Origin: Diprion similis
Lineage: Eukaryota; Arthropoda; Insecta; Hymenoptera; Diprionidae
NCBI RefSeq assembly: GCF_021155765.1
Contig: NC_060117.1
Span: 1 to 64,000 of the forward strand
Direction of reading: 5' to 3'
Length of the DNA stretch: 64,000 nucleotides
Below are positions 1 through 10,525 of this stretch, piece after piece. The position numbers were made by a program, and so were the translations under genes. Each line of letters starts with the position of its first letter. The first letter of the stretch is position 1. The notes beneath the pieces were generated by a model. The model had not been told where the DNA came from and ran no database searches. It saw nothing but the letters and a program-made list of their open reading frames with translations.

Positions 1-1330
1 ACCTAACCTAACCTAACCTAACCTAACCTAACCTAACCTAACCTAACCTAACCTAACCTAACCTAACCTAACCTAACCTAACCTAACCTAACCTAACCTA
101 ACCTAACCTAACCTAACCTAACCTAACCTAACCTAACCTAACCTAACCTAACCTAACCTAACCTAACCTAACCTAACCTAACCTAACCTAACCTAACCTA
201 ACCTAACCTAACCTAACCTAACCTAACCTAACCTAACCTAACCTAACCTAACCTAACCTAACCTAACCTAACCTAACCTAACCTAACCTAACCTAACCTA
301 ACCTAACCTAACCTAACCTAACCTAACCTAACCTAACCTAACCTAACCTAACCTAACCTAACCTAACCTAACCTAACCTAACCTAACCTAACCTAACCTA
401 ACCTAACCTAACCTAACCTAACCTAACCTAACCTAACCTAACCTAACCTAACCTAACCTAACCTAACCTAACCTAACCTAACCTAACCTAACCTAACCTA
501 ACCTAACCTAACCTAACCTAACCTAACCTAACCTAACCTAACCTAACCTAACCTAACCTAACCTAACCTAACCTAACCTAACCTAACCTAACCTAACCTA
601 ACCTAACCTAACCTAACCTAACCTAACCTAACCTAACCTAACCTAACCTAACCTAACCTAACCTAACCTAACCTAACCTAACCTAACCTAACCTAACCTA
701 ACCTAACCTAACCTAACCTAACCTAACCTAACCTAACCTAACCTAACCTAACCTAACCTAACCTAACCTAACCTAACCTAACCTAACCTAACCTAACCTA
801 ACCTAACCTAACCTAACCTAACCTAACCTAACCTAACCTAACCTAACCTAACCTAACCTAACCTAACCTAACCTAACCTAACCTAACCTAACCTAACCTA
901 ACCTAACCTAACCTAACCTAACCTAACCTAACCTAACCTAACCTAACCTAACCTAACCTAACCTAACCTAACCTAACCTAACCTAACCTAACCTAACCTA
1001 ACCTAACCTAACCTAACCTAACCTAACCTAACCTAACCTAACCTAACCTAACCTAACCTAACCTAACCTAACCTAACCTAACCTAACCTAACCTAACCTA
1101 ACCTAACCTAACCTAACCTAACCTAACCTAACCTAACCTAACCTAACCTAACCTAACCTAACCTAACCTAACCTAACCTAACCTAACCTAACCTAACCTA
1201 ACCTAACCTAACCTAACCTAACCTAACCTAACCTAACCTAACCTAACCTAACCTAACCTAACCTAACCTAACCTAACCTAACCTAACCTAACCTAACCTA
1301 ACCTAACCTAACCTAACCTAACTTAACCTA
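1..1330. repeat. Terminal telomeric repeat array (CCTAA)n
   Basis: The pentamer CCTAA (TTAGG on the other strand) runs from the first base with no visible interruption until a single CTTAA variant at about 1322. TTAGG is the common insect telomere repeat, and the C-rich strand reads 5' to 3' into the chromosome, as expected for a left end. The array is more than five times longer than any internal array in the window, which fits a true chromosome tip. Confidence 0.97.
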
Positions 1331-1587
1331 CTCTAGAGCGTCGGAAATTTTCAAAGTTTTTTTCGAAATTTTCGTCACGGGGAGAAGTGTTTTCTAGGCG
1401 TTTTAGGCGATTCTGAGACGACCCAGGGTAACTTTCGAAGACGTTTTTTTCATTTTTGTACCTGTTCCAAAAATTTCAAAATATCAGTGAAAAAATCTGA
1501 GAAAATTCTGAAAAATTGGGCAAGCTGTCGCGGTCAAAAAACTTGATATCAAGTACCCCTGAAAAGTGTACGGTTTTGGAACTATAG

Positions 1588-1920
1588 ATGTGCATTGTGG
1601 TTTCGGGGAGCCGAACCCTTCCTAACCTCTCGGCCGCCGTAGAATCCGGAAGCCGAACTTATTCCAACCTTCCGGGTGCCGCGACCACCTTTCGCGTTGT
1701 TCGTACCCCCGTGTGTGTTGTGGTTTCGGGGAGCCGAACCCTTCCTAACCTCTCGGCCGCCGTAGAATCCGGAAGCCGAACTTATTCCAACCTTCCGGGT
1801 GCCGCGACCACCTTTCGCGTTGTTCGTACCCTCGTGTGTGTTGTGGTTTCGGGAAGCCGAACCCTTTCTCACCTTCCGGCCGCCGCAGAATCCGGAAGCC
1901 GAACATATTCCAACCGTCCG
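1588..1920. repeat. 123-bp tandem subrepeat inside unit 1
   Basis: Copies begin near 1588, 1711 and 1834 (third partial), with period 123 bp, a multiple of three, so a frame stays open through all copies. Each carries GGAGCCGAACCCTTCCTAAC and GGAAGCCGAACTTATTCC. All units have this array; unit 5 has one extra full copy, making it 123 bp longer. The persistent open frame follows from the period and is not evidence of a protein. Confidence 0.9.
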
Positions 1921-2221
1921 GAATCCAATGTCTCGGAGGGCCGAACTTGTCCTAACTTTTCTGAAATCGATCCGATTGACTTGAAATTTGAATTACCGCG
2001 GGTCCCCGCTGGATTATGGCCATCTAAACGCGATGGTGGTGTCGAATCGGAAGTCGGTCGCCGGGAAAGCGGAAACGCCGGCTGTAAAATCCGAACCGTG
2101 AGATTTAGCGACATGCTTCCAAGGAGGTTTTTTCACCGCGATGACCGCTCTGGTCCCCTGGAATTTTTTCGGAATTTTCCGGGGCGATTTTGAAGTTTTT
2201 GAGTTGGGCGGTGGAATTAGG

Positions 2222-2580
2222 AAGAAAAAAAAAAAAAAGTTCCCGCGAAATAGGTACAGATCGGCTCAGAATCGTTCGAAACGCGTAGAAAACAAGTCTC
2301 TGGGTAACATTTTTTTTTTGAAAATTTGAAAAATTTCAAAGTTTTTGGGGTTGTGCGTTCAAAAAAAAAAAAAAAAGTTCCCGCGAGATAGGTACAGATC
2401 GGCTCAGAATCGTTCGAAACGCGTAGAAAACAAGTCTCTGAGTAACATTTTTTTTTTTCAAAATTCGAAAAATTTCAAAGTTTTTGGGGTTGTGCGTTCA
2501 AAAAAAAAAAAAAAAGTTCCCGCGAAATAGGTACAGATCGGCTCAGAATCGTTTGAAACGCCTAAAAAACAAGTTTCTGT
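2222..2580. repeat. 138-139 bp A-tract tandem subrepeat inside unit 1
   Basis: Three copies, each with an A run of about 14-16 followed by GTTCCCGCGA, then GGTACAGATCGGCTCAGAATC, with GTTCCCGCG at about 2239, 2377 and 2516. The middle copy reads GAGATAGG where the others read GAAATAGG. The same triplet occurs in every unit; units 4 and 10 carry more diverged first and second copies. Confidence 0.88.
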
Positions 2581-3281
2581 GTGACGAAAATTTCGAAAAA
2601 AAACTTAGAAAATTTCCGTTGTTTCCGACATAGGTTAGGTTAGGTGCGAAATAATTTTCAAAAATTCATATCTCCTGAACCGTTCTACGGAGAGGGTTCG
2701 TTGAGGGCTCGTTTTGTTCGATAAATCAAGCTCTACCAAGTTCATGTCTGGACCAATTAGGTCCAGCGACGGTTCCCCCCCCACGCCCCCCGCGGGGGGG
2801 GTTTTGAGGGGGGGTGTCAGTCTGACATCGGAAACGGGTGCGCAGAACTTTTATGCGTCCGACCATCACTTTTTGAGTTGGGTCGGGTCAGGTTAGGTGG
2901 GTGATATTTTTCGAAAAACGCCTATCTTTTGAACCAAGCTACGGAGAGGGTTGGTTAGGGGCTCATTTTTTTCGATAAATCAAGGGCTGAAAAGTTCATG
3001 CCAGGACCAAATAGGTCCAGCAACCGTTCCCCCCCCACCCCCCCCGGGGGGGGTCAAATGGGGGAGGGGGGAGGGGGCCGTGGGGGACATAACGGGCGGG
3101 GGGATCCTGCACCCGACCCACCCACCCCCCCTCGCCCCCCCCCCATTTTTGCCCCCCCCCCCCCCTCAAAATCTCAAAAACGGCCCGGTAGATTTTGGAA
3201 TAATTAGCGGCATTGGAAAGAGCGGAAAAAATCCGAAAAAGTTCACTCAAAAACCGGAAGTCGACCGGTGGTCACGGCTAT

Positions 3282-3502
3282 AACCTAACCTAACCTAACC
3301 TAACCTAACCTAACCTAACCTAACCTAACCTAACCTAACCTAACCTAACCTAACCTAACCTAACCTAACCTAACCTAACCTAACCTAACCTAACCTAACC
3401 TAACCTAACCTAACCTAACCTAACCTAACCTAACCTAACCTAACCTAACCTAACCTAACCTAACCTAACCTAACCCAACCTAACCTAACCTAACTTAACC
3501 TA
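3282..3502. repeat. Internal telomeric array between units 1 and 2 (221 bp)
   Basis: (CCTAA)n with a CCCAA variant near 3475 and CTTAA just before unit 2. Its length is the same as the array between units 7 and 8. Confidence 0.93.
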
Positions 3503-5452
3503 CTCTAGAGCGTCGGAAATTTTCAAAGTTTTTTTCGAAATTTTCGTCACGGGGAGAAGTGTTTTCTAGGCGTTTTAGGCGATTCTGAGACGACCCAGGG
3601 TAACTTTCGAAGACGTTTTTTTCATTTTTGTACCTGTTCCAAAAATTTCAAAATATCAGTGAAAAAATCTGAGAAAATTCTGAAAAATTGGGCAAGCTGT
3701 CGCGGTCAAAAAACTTGATATCAAGTACCCCTGAAAAGTGTACGGTTTTGGAACTATAGATGTGCATTGTGGTTTCGGGGAGCCGAACCCTTCCTAACCT
3801 CTCGGCCGCCGTAGAATCCGGAAGCCGAACTTATTCCAACCTTCCGGGTGCCGCGACCACCTTTCGCGTTGTTCGTACCCCCGTGTGTGTTGTGGTTTCG
3901 GGGGGCCGAACCCTTCCTAACCTCTCGGCCGCCGTAGAATCCGGAAGCCGAACTTATTCCAACCTTCCGGGTGCCGCGACCACCTTTCGCGTTGTTCGTA
4001 CCCTCGTGTGTGTTGTGGTTTCGGGAAGCCGAACCCTTTCTCACCTTCCGGCCGCCGCAGAATCCGGAAGCCGAACATATTCCAACCGTCCGGAATCCAA
4101 TGTCTCGGAGGGCCGAACTTGTCCTAACTTTTCTGAAATCGATCCGATTGACTTGAAATTTGAATTACCGCGGGTCCCCGCTGGATTATGGCCATCTAAA
4201 CGCGATGGTGGTGTCGAATCGGAAGTCGGTCGCCGGGAAAGCGGAAACGCCGGCTGTAAAATCCGAACCGTGAGATTTAGCGACATGCTTCCAAGGAGGT
4301 TTTTTCACCGCGATGACCGCTCTGGTCCCCTGGAATTTTTTCGGAATTTTCCGGGGCGATTTTGAAGTTTTTGAGTTGGGCGGTGGAATTAGGAAGAAAA
4401 AAAAAAAAAAGTTCCCGCGAAATAGGTACAGATCGGCTCAGAATCGTTCGAAACGCGTAGAAAACAAGTCTCTGGGTAACATTTTTTTTTTGAAAATTTG
4501 AAAAATTTCAAAGTTTTTGGGGTTGTGCGTTCAAAAAAAAAAAAAAAAGTTCCCGCGAGATAGGTACAGATCGGCTCAGAATCGTTCGAAACGCGTAGAA
4601 AACAAGTCTCTGAGTAACATTTTTTTTTTTCAAAATTCGAAAAATTTCAAAGTTTTTGGGGTTGTGCGTTCAAAAAAAAAAAAAAAAGTTCCCGCGAAAT
4701 AGGTACAGATCGGCTCAGAATCGTTTGAAACGCCTAAAAAACAAGTTTCTGTGTGACGAAAATTTCGAAAAAAAACTTAGAAAATTTCCGTTGTTTCCGA
4801 CATAGGTTAGGTTAGGTGCGAAATAATTTTCAAAAATTCATATCTCCTGAACCGTTCTACGGAGAGGGTTCGTTGAGGGCTCGTTTTGTTCGATAAATCA
4901 AGCTCTACCAAGTTCATGTCTGGACCAATTAGGTCCAGCGACGGTTCCCCCCCCACGCCCCCCGCGGGGGGGGTTTTGAGGGGGGGTGTCAGTCTGACAT
5001 CGGAAACGGGTGCGCAGAACTTTTATGCGTCCGACCATCACTTTTTGAGTTGGGTCGGGTCAGGTTAGGTGGGTGATATTTTTCGAAAAACGCCTATCTT
5101 TTGAACCAAGCTACGGAGAGGGTTGGTTAGGGGCTCATTTTTTTCGATAAATCAAGGGCTGAAAAGTTCATGCCAGGACCAAATAGGTCCAGCAACCGTT
5201 CCCCCCCCACCCCCCCCGGGGGGGGTCAAATGGGGGAGGGGGGAGGGGGCCGTGGGGGACATAACGGGCGGGGGGATCCTGCACCCGACCCACCCACCCC
5301 CCCTCGCCCCCCCCCCATTTTTGCCCCCCCCCCCCCTCAAAATCTCAAAAACGGCCCGGTAGATTTTGGAATAATTAGCGGCATTGGAAAGAGCGGAAAA
5401 AATCCGAAAAAGTTCACTCAAAAACCGGAAGTCGACCGGTGGTCACGGCTAT
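3503..5452. repeat. Subtelomeric unit 2
   Basis: Same order of parts as unit 1. It carries a diagnostic G in the second 123-bp subrepeat (TTTCGGGGGGCCGAACC near 3898), shared only with units 6 and 8. Same length as unit 8 (1950 bp). Confidence 0.93.
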
Positions 5453-5563
5453 AACCTAACCTAACCTAACCTAACCTAACCTAACCTAACCTAACCTAAC
5501 CTAACCTAACCTAACCTAACCTAACCTAACCTAACCCAACCTAACCTAACCTAACTTAACCTA
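5453..5563. repeat. Internal telomeric array between units 2 and 3 (111 bp)
   Basis: (CCTAA)n with the same CCCAA and CTTAA variants at its right end. Same length as the arrays between units 6 and 7 and between units 8 and 9. Confidence 0.92.
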
Positions 5564-7514
5564 CTCTAGAGCGTCGGAAATTTTCAAAGTTTTTTTCGAA
5601 ATTTTCGTCACGGGGAGAAGTGTTTTCTAGGCGTTTTAGGCGATTCTGAGACGACCCAGGGTAACTTTCGAAGACGTTTTTTTCATTTTTGTACCTGTTC
5701 CAAAAATTTCAAAATATCAGTGAAAAAATCTGAGAAAATTCTGAAAAATTGGGCAAGCTGTCGCGGTCAAAAAACTTGATATCAAGTACCCCTGAAAAGT
5801 GTACGGTTTTGGAACTATAGATGTGCATTGTGGTTTCGGGGAGCCGAACCCTTCCTAACCTCTCGGCCGCCGTAGAATCCGGAAGCCGAACTTATTCCAA
5901 CCTTCCGGGTGCCGCGACCACCTTTCGCGTTGTTCGTACCCCCGTGTGTGTTGTGGTTTCGGGGAGCCGAACCCTTCCTAACCTCTCGGCCGCCGTAGAA
6001 TCCGGAAGCCGAACTTATTCCAACCTTCCGGGTGCCGCGACCACCTTTCGCGTTGTTCGTACCCTCGTGTGTGTTGTGGTTTCGGGAAGCCGAACCCTTT
6101 CTCACCTTCCGGCCGCCGCAGAATCCGGAAGCCGAACATATTCCAACCGTCCGGAATCCAATGTCTCGGAGGGCCGAACTTGTCCTAACTTTTCTGAAAT
6201 CGATCCGATTGACTTGAAATTTGAATTACCGCGGGTCCCCGCTGGATTATGGCCATCTAAACGCGATGGTGGTGTCGAATCGGAAGTCGGTCGCCGGGAA
6301 AGCGGAAACGCCGGCTGTAAAATCCGAACCGTGAGATTTAGCGACATGCTTCCAAGGAGGTTTTTTCACCGCGATGACCGCTCTGGTCCCCTGGAATTTT
6401 TTCGGAATTTTCCGGGGCGATTTTGAAGTTTTTGAGTTGGGCGGTGGAATTAGGAAGAAAAAAAAAAAAAAGTTCCCGCGAAATAGGTACAGATCGGCTC
6501 AGAATCGTTCGAAACGCGTAGAAAACAAGTCTCTGGGTAACATTTTTTTTTTGAAAATTTGAAAAATTTCAAAGTTTTTGGGGTTGTGCGTTCAAAAAAA
6601 AAAAAAAAAGTTCCCGCGAGATAGGTACAGATCGGCTCAGAATCGTTCGAAACGCGTAGAAAACAAGTCTCTGAGTAACATTTTTTTTTTTCAAAATTCG
6701 AAAAATTTCAAAGTTTTTGGGGTTGTGCGTTCAAAAAAAAAAAAAAAAGTTCCCGCGAAATAGGTACAGATCGGCTCAGAATCGTTTGAAACGCCTAAAA
6801 AACAAGTTTCTGTGTGACGAAAATTTCGAAAAAAAACTTAGAAAATTTCCGTTGTTTCCGACATAGGTTAGGTTAGGTGCGAAATAATTTTCAAAAATTC
6901 ATATCTCCTGAACCGTTCTACGGAGAGGGTTCGTTGAGGGCTCGTTTTGTTCGATAAATCAAGCTCTACCAAGTTCATGTCTGGACCAATTAGGTCCAGC
7001 GACGGTTCCCCCCCCACGCCCCCCGCGGGGGGGGTTTTGAGGGGGGGTGTCAGTCTGACATCGGAAACGGGTGCGCAGAACTTTTATGCGTCCGACCATC
7101 ACTTTTTGAGTTGGGTCGGGTCAGGTTAGGTGGGTGATATTTTTCGAAAAACGCCTATCTTTTGAACCAAGCTACGGAGAGGGTTGGTTAGGGGCTCATT
7201 TTTTTCGATAAATCAAGGGCTGAAAAGTTCATGCCAGGACCAAATAGGTCCAGCAACCGTTCCCCCCCCACCCCCCCCGGGGGGGGTCAAATGGGGGAGG
7301 GGGGAGGGGGCCGTGGGGGACATAACGGGCGGGGGGATCCTGCACCCGACCCACCCACCCCCCCTCGCCCCCCCCCCATTTTTGCCCCCCCCCCCCCCTC
7401 AAAATCTCAAAAACGGCCCGGTAGATTTTGGAATAATTAGCGGCATTGGAAAGAGCGGAAAAAATCCGAAAAAGTTCACTCAAAAACCGGAAGTCGACCG
7501 GTGGTCACGGCTAT
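5564..7514. repeat. Subtelomeric unit 3
   Basis: Same order of parts as unit 1, without the unit-2 diagnostic G. Pairs with unit 9, from which it seems to differ mainly in the length of a C run. Confidence 0.92.
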
Positions 7515-7675
7515 AACCTAACCTAACCTAACCTAACCTAACCTAACCTAACCTAACCTAACCTAACCTAACCTAACCTAACCTAACCTAACCTAACCTA
7601 ACCTAACCTAACCTAACCTAACCTAACCTAACCTAACCTAACCTAACCTAACCTAACCTAACCTAACCTAACCTA
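7515..7675. repeat. Internal telomeric array between units 3 and 4 (161 bp)
   Basis: Uniform (CCTAA)n without the CTTAA variant at its right end. Same length as the array between units 9 and 10. Confidence 0.92.
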
Positions 7676-9625
7676 CTCTGGAGCGTCGGAAATTTTCAAA
7701 GTTTTTTTCGAAATTTTCGTCACGGGGAGAAGTGTTTTCTAGGCGTTTCGGGCCATTCTGAGACGACCCAGGGTAACTTTCGAAGACGTTTTTTTTATTT
7801 TTGTACCTGTTCCAAAAATTTCAAAATATCAGTGAAAAAATCTGAGAAAATTCTGAAAAATTGTGCAAGCTGTCGCGGTCAAAAAACTTGATATCAAGTA
7901 CCCCCGAAAAGTGTACGGTTTTGGAACTATAGATGTGCATTGTGGTTTCGGGGAGCCGAACCCTTCCTAACCTCTCGGCCGCCGTAGAATCCGGAAGCCG
8001 AACTTATTCCAACCTTCCGGGATCCGCGACCACCTTTCGCGTTGTTCGTACCCCCGTGTGTGTTGTGGTTTCGGGGAGCCGAACCCTTCCTAACCTCTCG
8101 GCCGCCGTAGAATCCGGAAGCCGAACTTATTCCAACCTTCCGGGTGCCGCGACCACCTTTCGCGTTGTTCGTACCCCCGTGTGTGTTGTGGTTTCGGGGA
8201 GCCGAACCCTTCCTAACCTCTCGGCCGCCGTAGAATCCGGAAGCCGAACATATTCCAACCGTCCGGAATCCAATGTCTCGGAGGGCCGAACTTGTCCTAA
8301 CTTTTCTGAAATCGATCCGATCGACTTGAAATTTGAATTACCGCGGGTCCCCGCTTGATTATGGCCATCTGAACGCGATGGTGGTGTCGAATCGGAAGTC
8401 GGTCGCCGGGAAAGCGGAAACGCCGGCTGTAAAATCCGAACCGTGAGATTTAGCGACATGCTTCTGAGGAGGTTTTTTCACCGCGATGACCGCACTGGTT
8501 CACTGGAATTTTTTCGGAATTTTCCGGGGCGATTTTGAAGTTTTTGAGTTGGGCGGTGGAATTAGGAAAAAAAAAAAAAAAAGTTCCCGACAAATAGGTA
8601 CCGATCGGCTCAGAATCGTCCAAAACGCCCAGAAAACAAGTCTCTGGGTGACTAATTTTTTTTCGAAATTCGATAAATTTCAAAGTTTTTTGGGTCGTGC
8701 GTTCAAAAAAAAAAAAAAAAAGTACCCGCCAAATAGGTACAGATCGGCTCAGAATCGTTCGAAACGCGTAGAAAACAAGTCTCTGGGTAACATTTTTTTT
8801 TTTCAAAATTCGAAAAATTTCAAAGTTTTTGGGGTTGTGCGTTCAAAAAAAAAAAAAAAAGTTCCCGCGAAATAGGTACAGATCGGCTCAGAATCGTTTG
8901 AAACGCCTAAAAAACAAGTTTCTGTGTGACGAAAATTTCGAAAAAAAACTTAGAAAATTTCCGTTGTTTCCGACATAGGTTAGGTTAGGTGCAAAATAAT
9001 TTTCAAAAATTCATATCTCCTGAACCGTTCTACGGAGAGGGTTCGTTGAGGGCTCGTTTTGTTCGATAAATCAAGCTCTACCAAGTTCATGTCTGGACCA
9101 ATTAGGTCCAGCGACGGTTCCCCCCCCACGCCCCCCGCGGGGGGGGTTTTGAGGGGGGGTGTCAGTCTGACATCGGAAACGGGTGCGCAGAACTTTTATG
9201 CGTCCGACCATCACTTTTTGAGTTGGGTCGGGTCAGGTTAGGTGGGTGATATTTTTCGAAAAACGCCTATCTTTTGAACCAAGCTACGGAGAGGGTTGGT
9301 TAGGGGCTCATTTTTTTCGATAAATCAAGGGCTGAAAAGTTCATGCCAGGACCAAATAGGTCCAGCAACCGTTCCCCCCCCACCCCCCCCGGGGGGGGTC
9401 AAATGGGGGAGGGGGGAGGGGGCCGTGGGGGACATAACGGGCGGGGGGATCCTGCACCCGACCCACCCACCCCCCCTCGCCCCCCCCCCATTTTTGCCCC
9501 CCCCCCCCCTCAAAATCTCAAAAACGGCCCGATAGATTTTGGAATAAATAGCGGCATCGGAAAGAGCGGAAAAAATCCGAAAAAGTTCACTCAAAAACCG
9601 AAAGTCCACCGATGGCAACGGCTAT
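7676..9625. repeat. Subtelomeric unit 4 (divergent subtype)
   Basis: Starts CTCTGGAGCG rather than CTCTAGAGCG. Shares many substitutions with unit 10 only: TTTCGGGCCATTC, GGGATCCGCGACC in the first 123-bp subrepeat, GTCCCCGCTTGATT, altered A-tract copies, GGTGCAAAATAATT and the end GTCCACCGATGGCAACGG. Units 4 and 10 therefore form a separate subtype. Confidence 0.92.
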
Positions 9626-9852
9626 AACCTAACCTAACCTAACCTAACCTAACCTAACCTAACCTAACCTAACCTAACCTAACCTAACCTAACCTAACCT
9701 AACCTAACCTAACCTAACCTAACCTAACCTAACCTAACCTAACCTAACCTAACCTAACCTAACCTAACCTAACCTAACCTAACCTAACCTAACCTAACCT
9801 AACCTAACCTAACCTAACCTAACCTAACCTAACCTAACCTAACCTAACCTAA

Positions 9853-9854
<2 letters not shown>
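9626..9854. repeat. Telomeric array carrying the retrotransposon insertion (left part)
   Basis: Uniform (CCTAA)n ending directly at the retrotransposon poly(A), seen as poly(T) on this strand. It continues as CCTAA on the far side of the element at 15962, so the element split one telomeric array. Confidence 0.94.
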
Positions 9855-9888
<34 letters not shown>

Positions 9889-10525
9889 TTTTGGCGGCGA
9901 CGAGGAAATCTTCAAAAGACATCCGGATGTTCTGGTTGTCCTCGGATAGTGCCGGATTTTTACCGGCTAAAACCCCTCCGCCGCCGCCCTCGCCCAGGGC
10001 GAAGTGGAACCGCTTTCGCATTACTTCGCTTCGCCCCTGTGGCCGGCCAGTTCTTCGTGGCCTCTCTCCGCCTTCCTCGGCGTGGCGTGAGCCATCTTAA
10101 CCCGACAGTCACGCCTCAGTCAGCCCTTCCTTTCCATCATACGTCGCTCGGCGTGGGCAGAATCACGCGCGTACCGTCCAATGTCCTCTGCCCCGCTCAC
10201 ACTCTTTTCAGTTCGTCACTCAGTCTTGTCCTTAACCTAACATGCTCGGCGCTGGGCCGGCTTTTTACAAGTGACCTGTCATTCCACCGCCTGCGTGCAC
10301 CTTAAGTTAGCCCTATCTACACTACACTACTATTGCACTGCATTTGTCACATGCGCTGTCACGCTAAATATTGTTTTACAAAGCAAGCTTAGGGCGGCTC
10401 AAGGGTGACTTTGCACTAAGTGTCCCGTGCACCCCTTCGCTCGCCAACACCATCACCTTTGTCACCTCCACCAGTCGGTCAATACTAGAAAAAAAAGAAT
10501 ATGAATCCCGCCACCTCTCACCTGT

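Larger units (their letters stand above)
1331..3281. repeat. Subtelomeric unit 1
   Basis: First of ten related units, each starting CTCTAGAGCGTCGG (or CTCTGGAGCG) and ending CGGCTAT, each flanked by CCTAA repeats. Order of parts: an AT-rich block with a 14-bp palindrome ACTTGATATCAAGT (1541-1554); a 123-bp tandem subrepeat; a block ending TTAGCGACATGCTTC; three copies of a 138-139 bp A-tract subrepeat; a short inverted telomeric relic (2631-2644); two diverged copies of a block holding the stem CTGGACC...GGTCCAG (2748-2766); and long C and G runs (about 2775-3165). Open frames inside it look fortuitous: they cross simple repeats and shift when run lengths change. Pairs with unit 7. Confidence 0.93.

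Noticed and set aside
1582-9627. Open frames of 60-200 codons on both strands inside the subtelomeric units, for example 1588-2193
   Set aside because: They follow from a 123-bp (multiple of three) subrepeat and simple runs, overlap on opposite strands, shift with homopolymer length between copies, and show no family motif.
9839-10305. Plus-strand frames across the poly(T) and the element's 3' UTR
   Set aside because: They cross the retrotransposon/telomere junction and lack any family signal.
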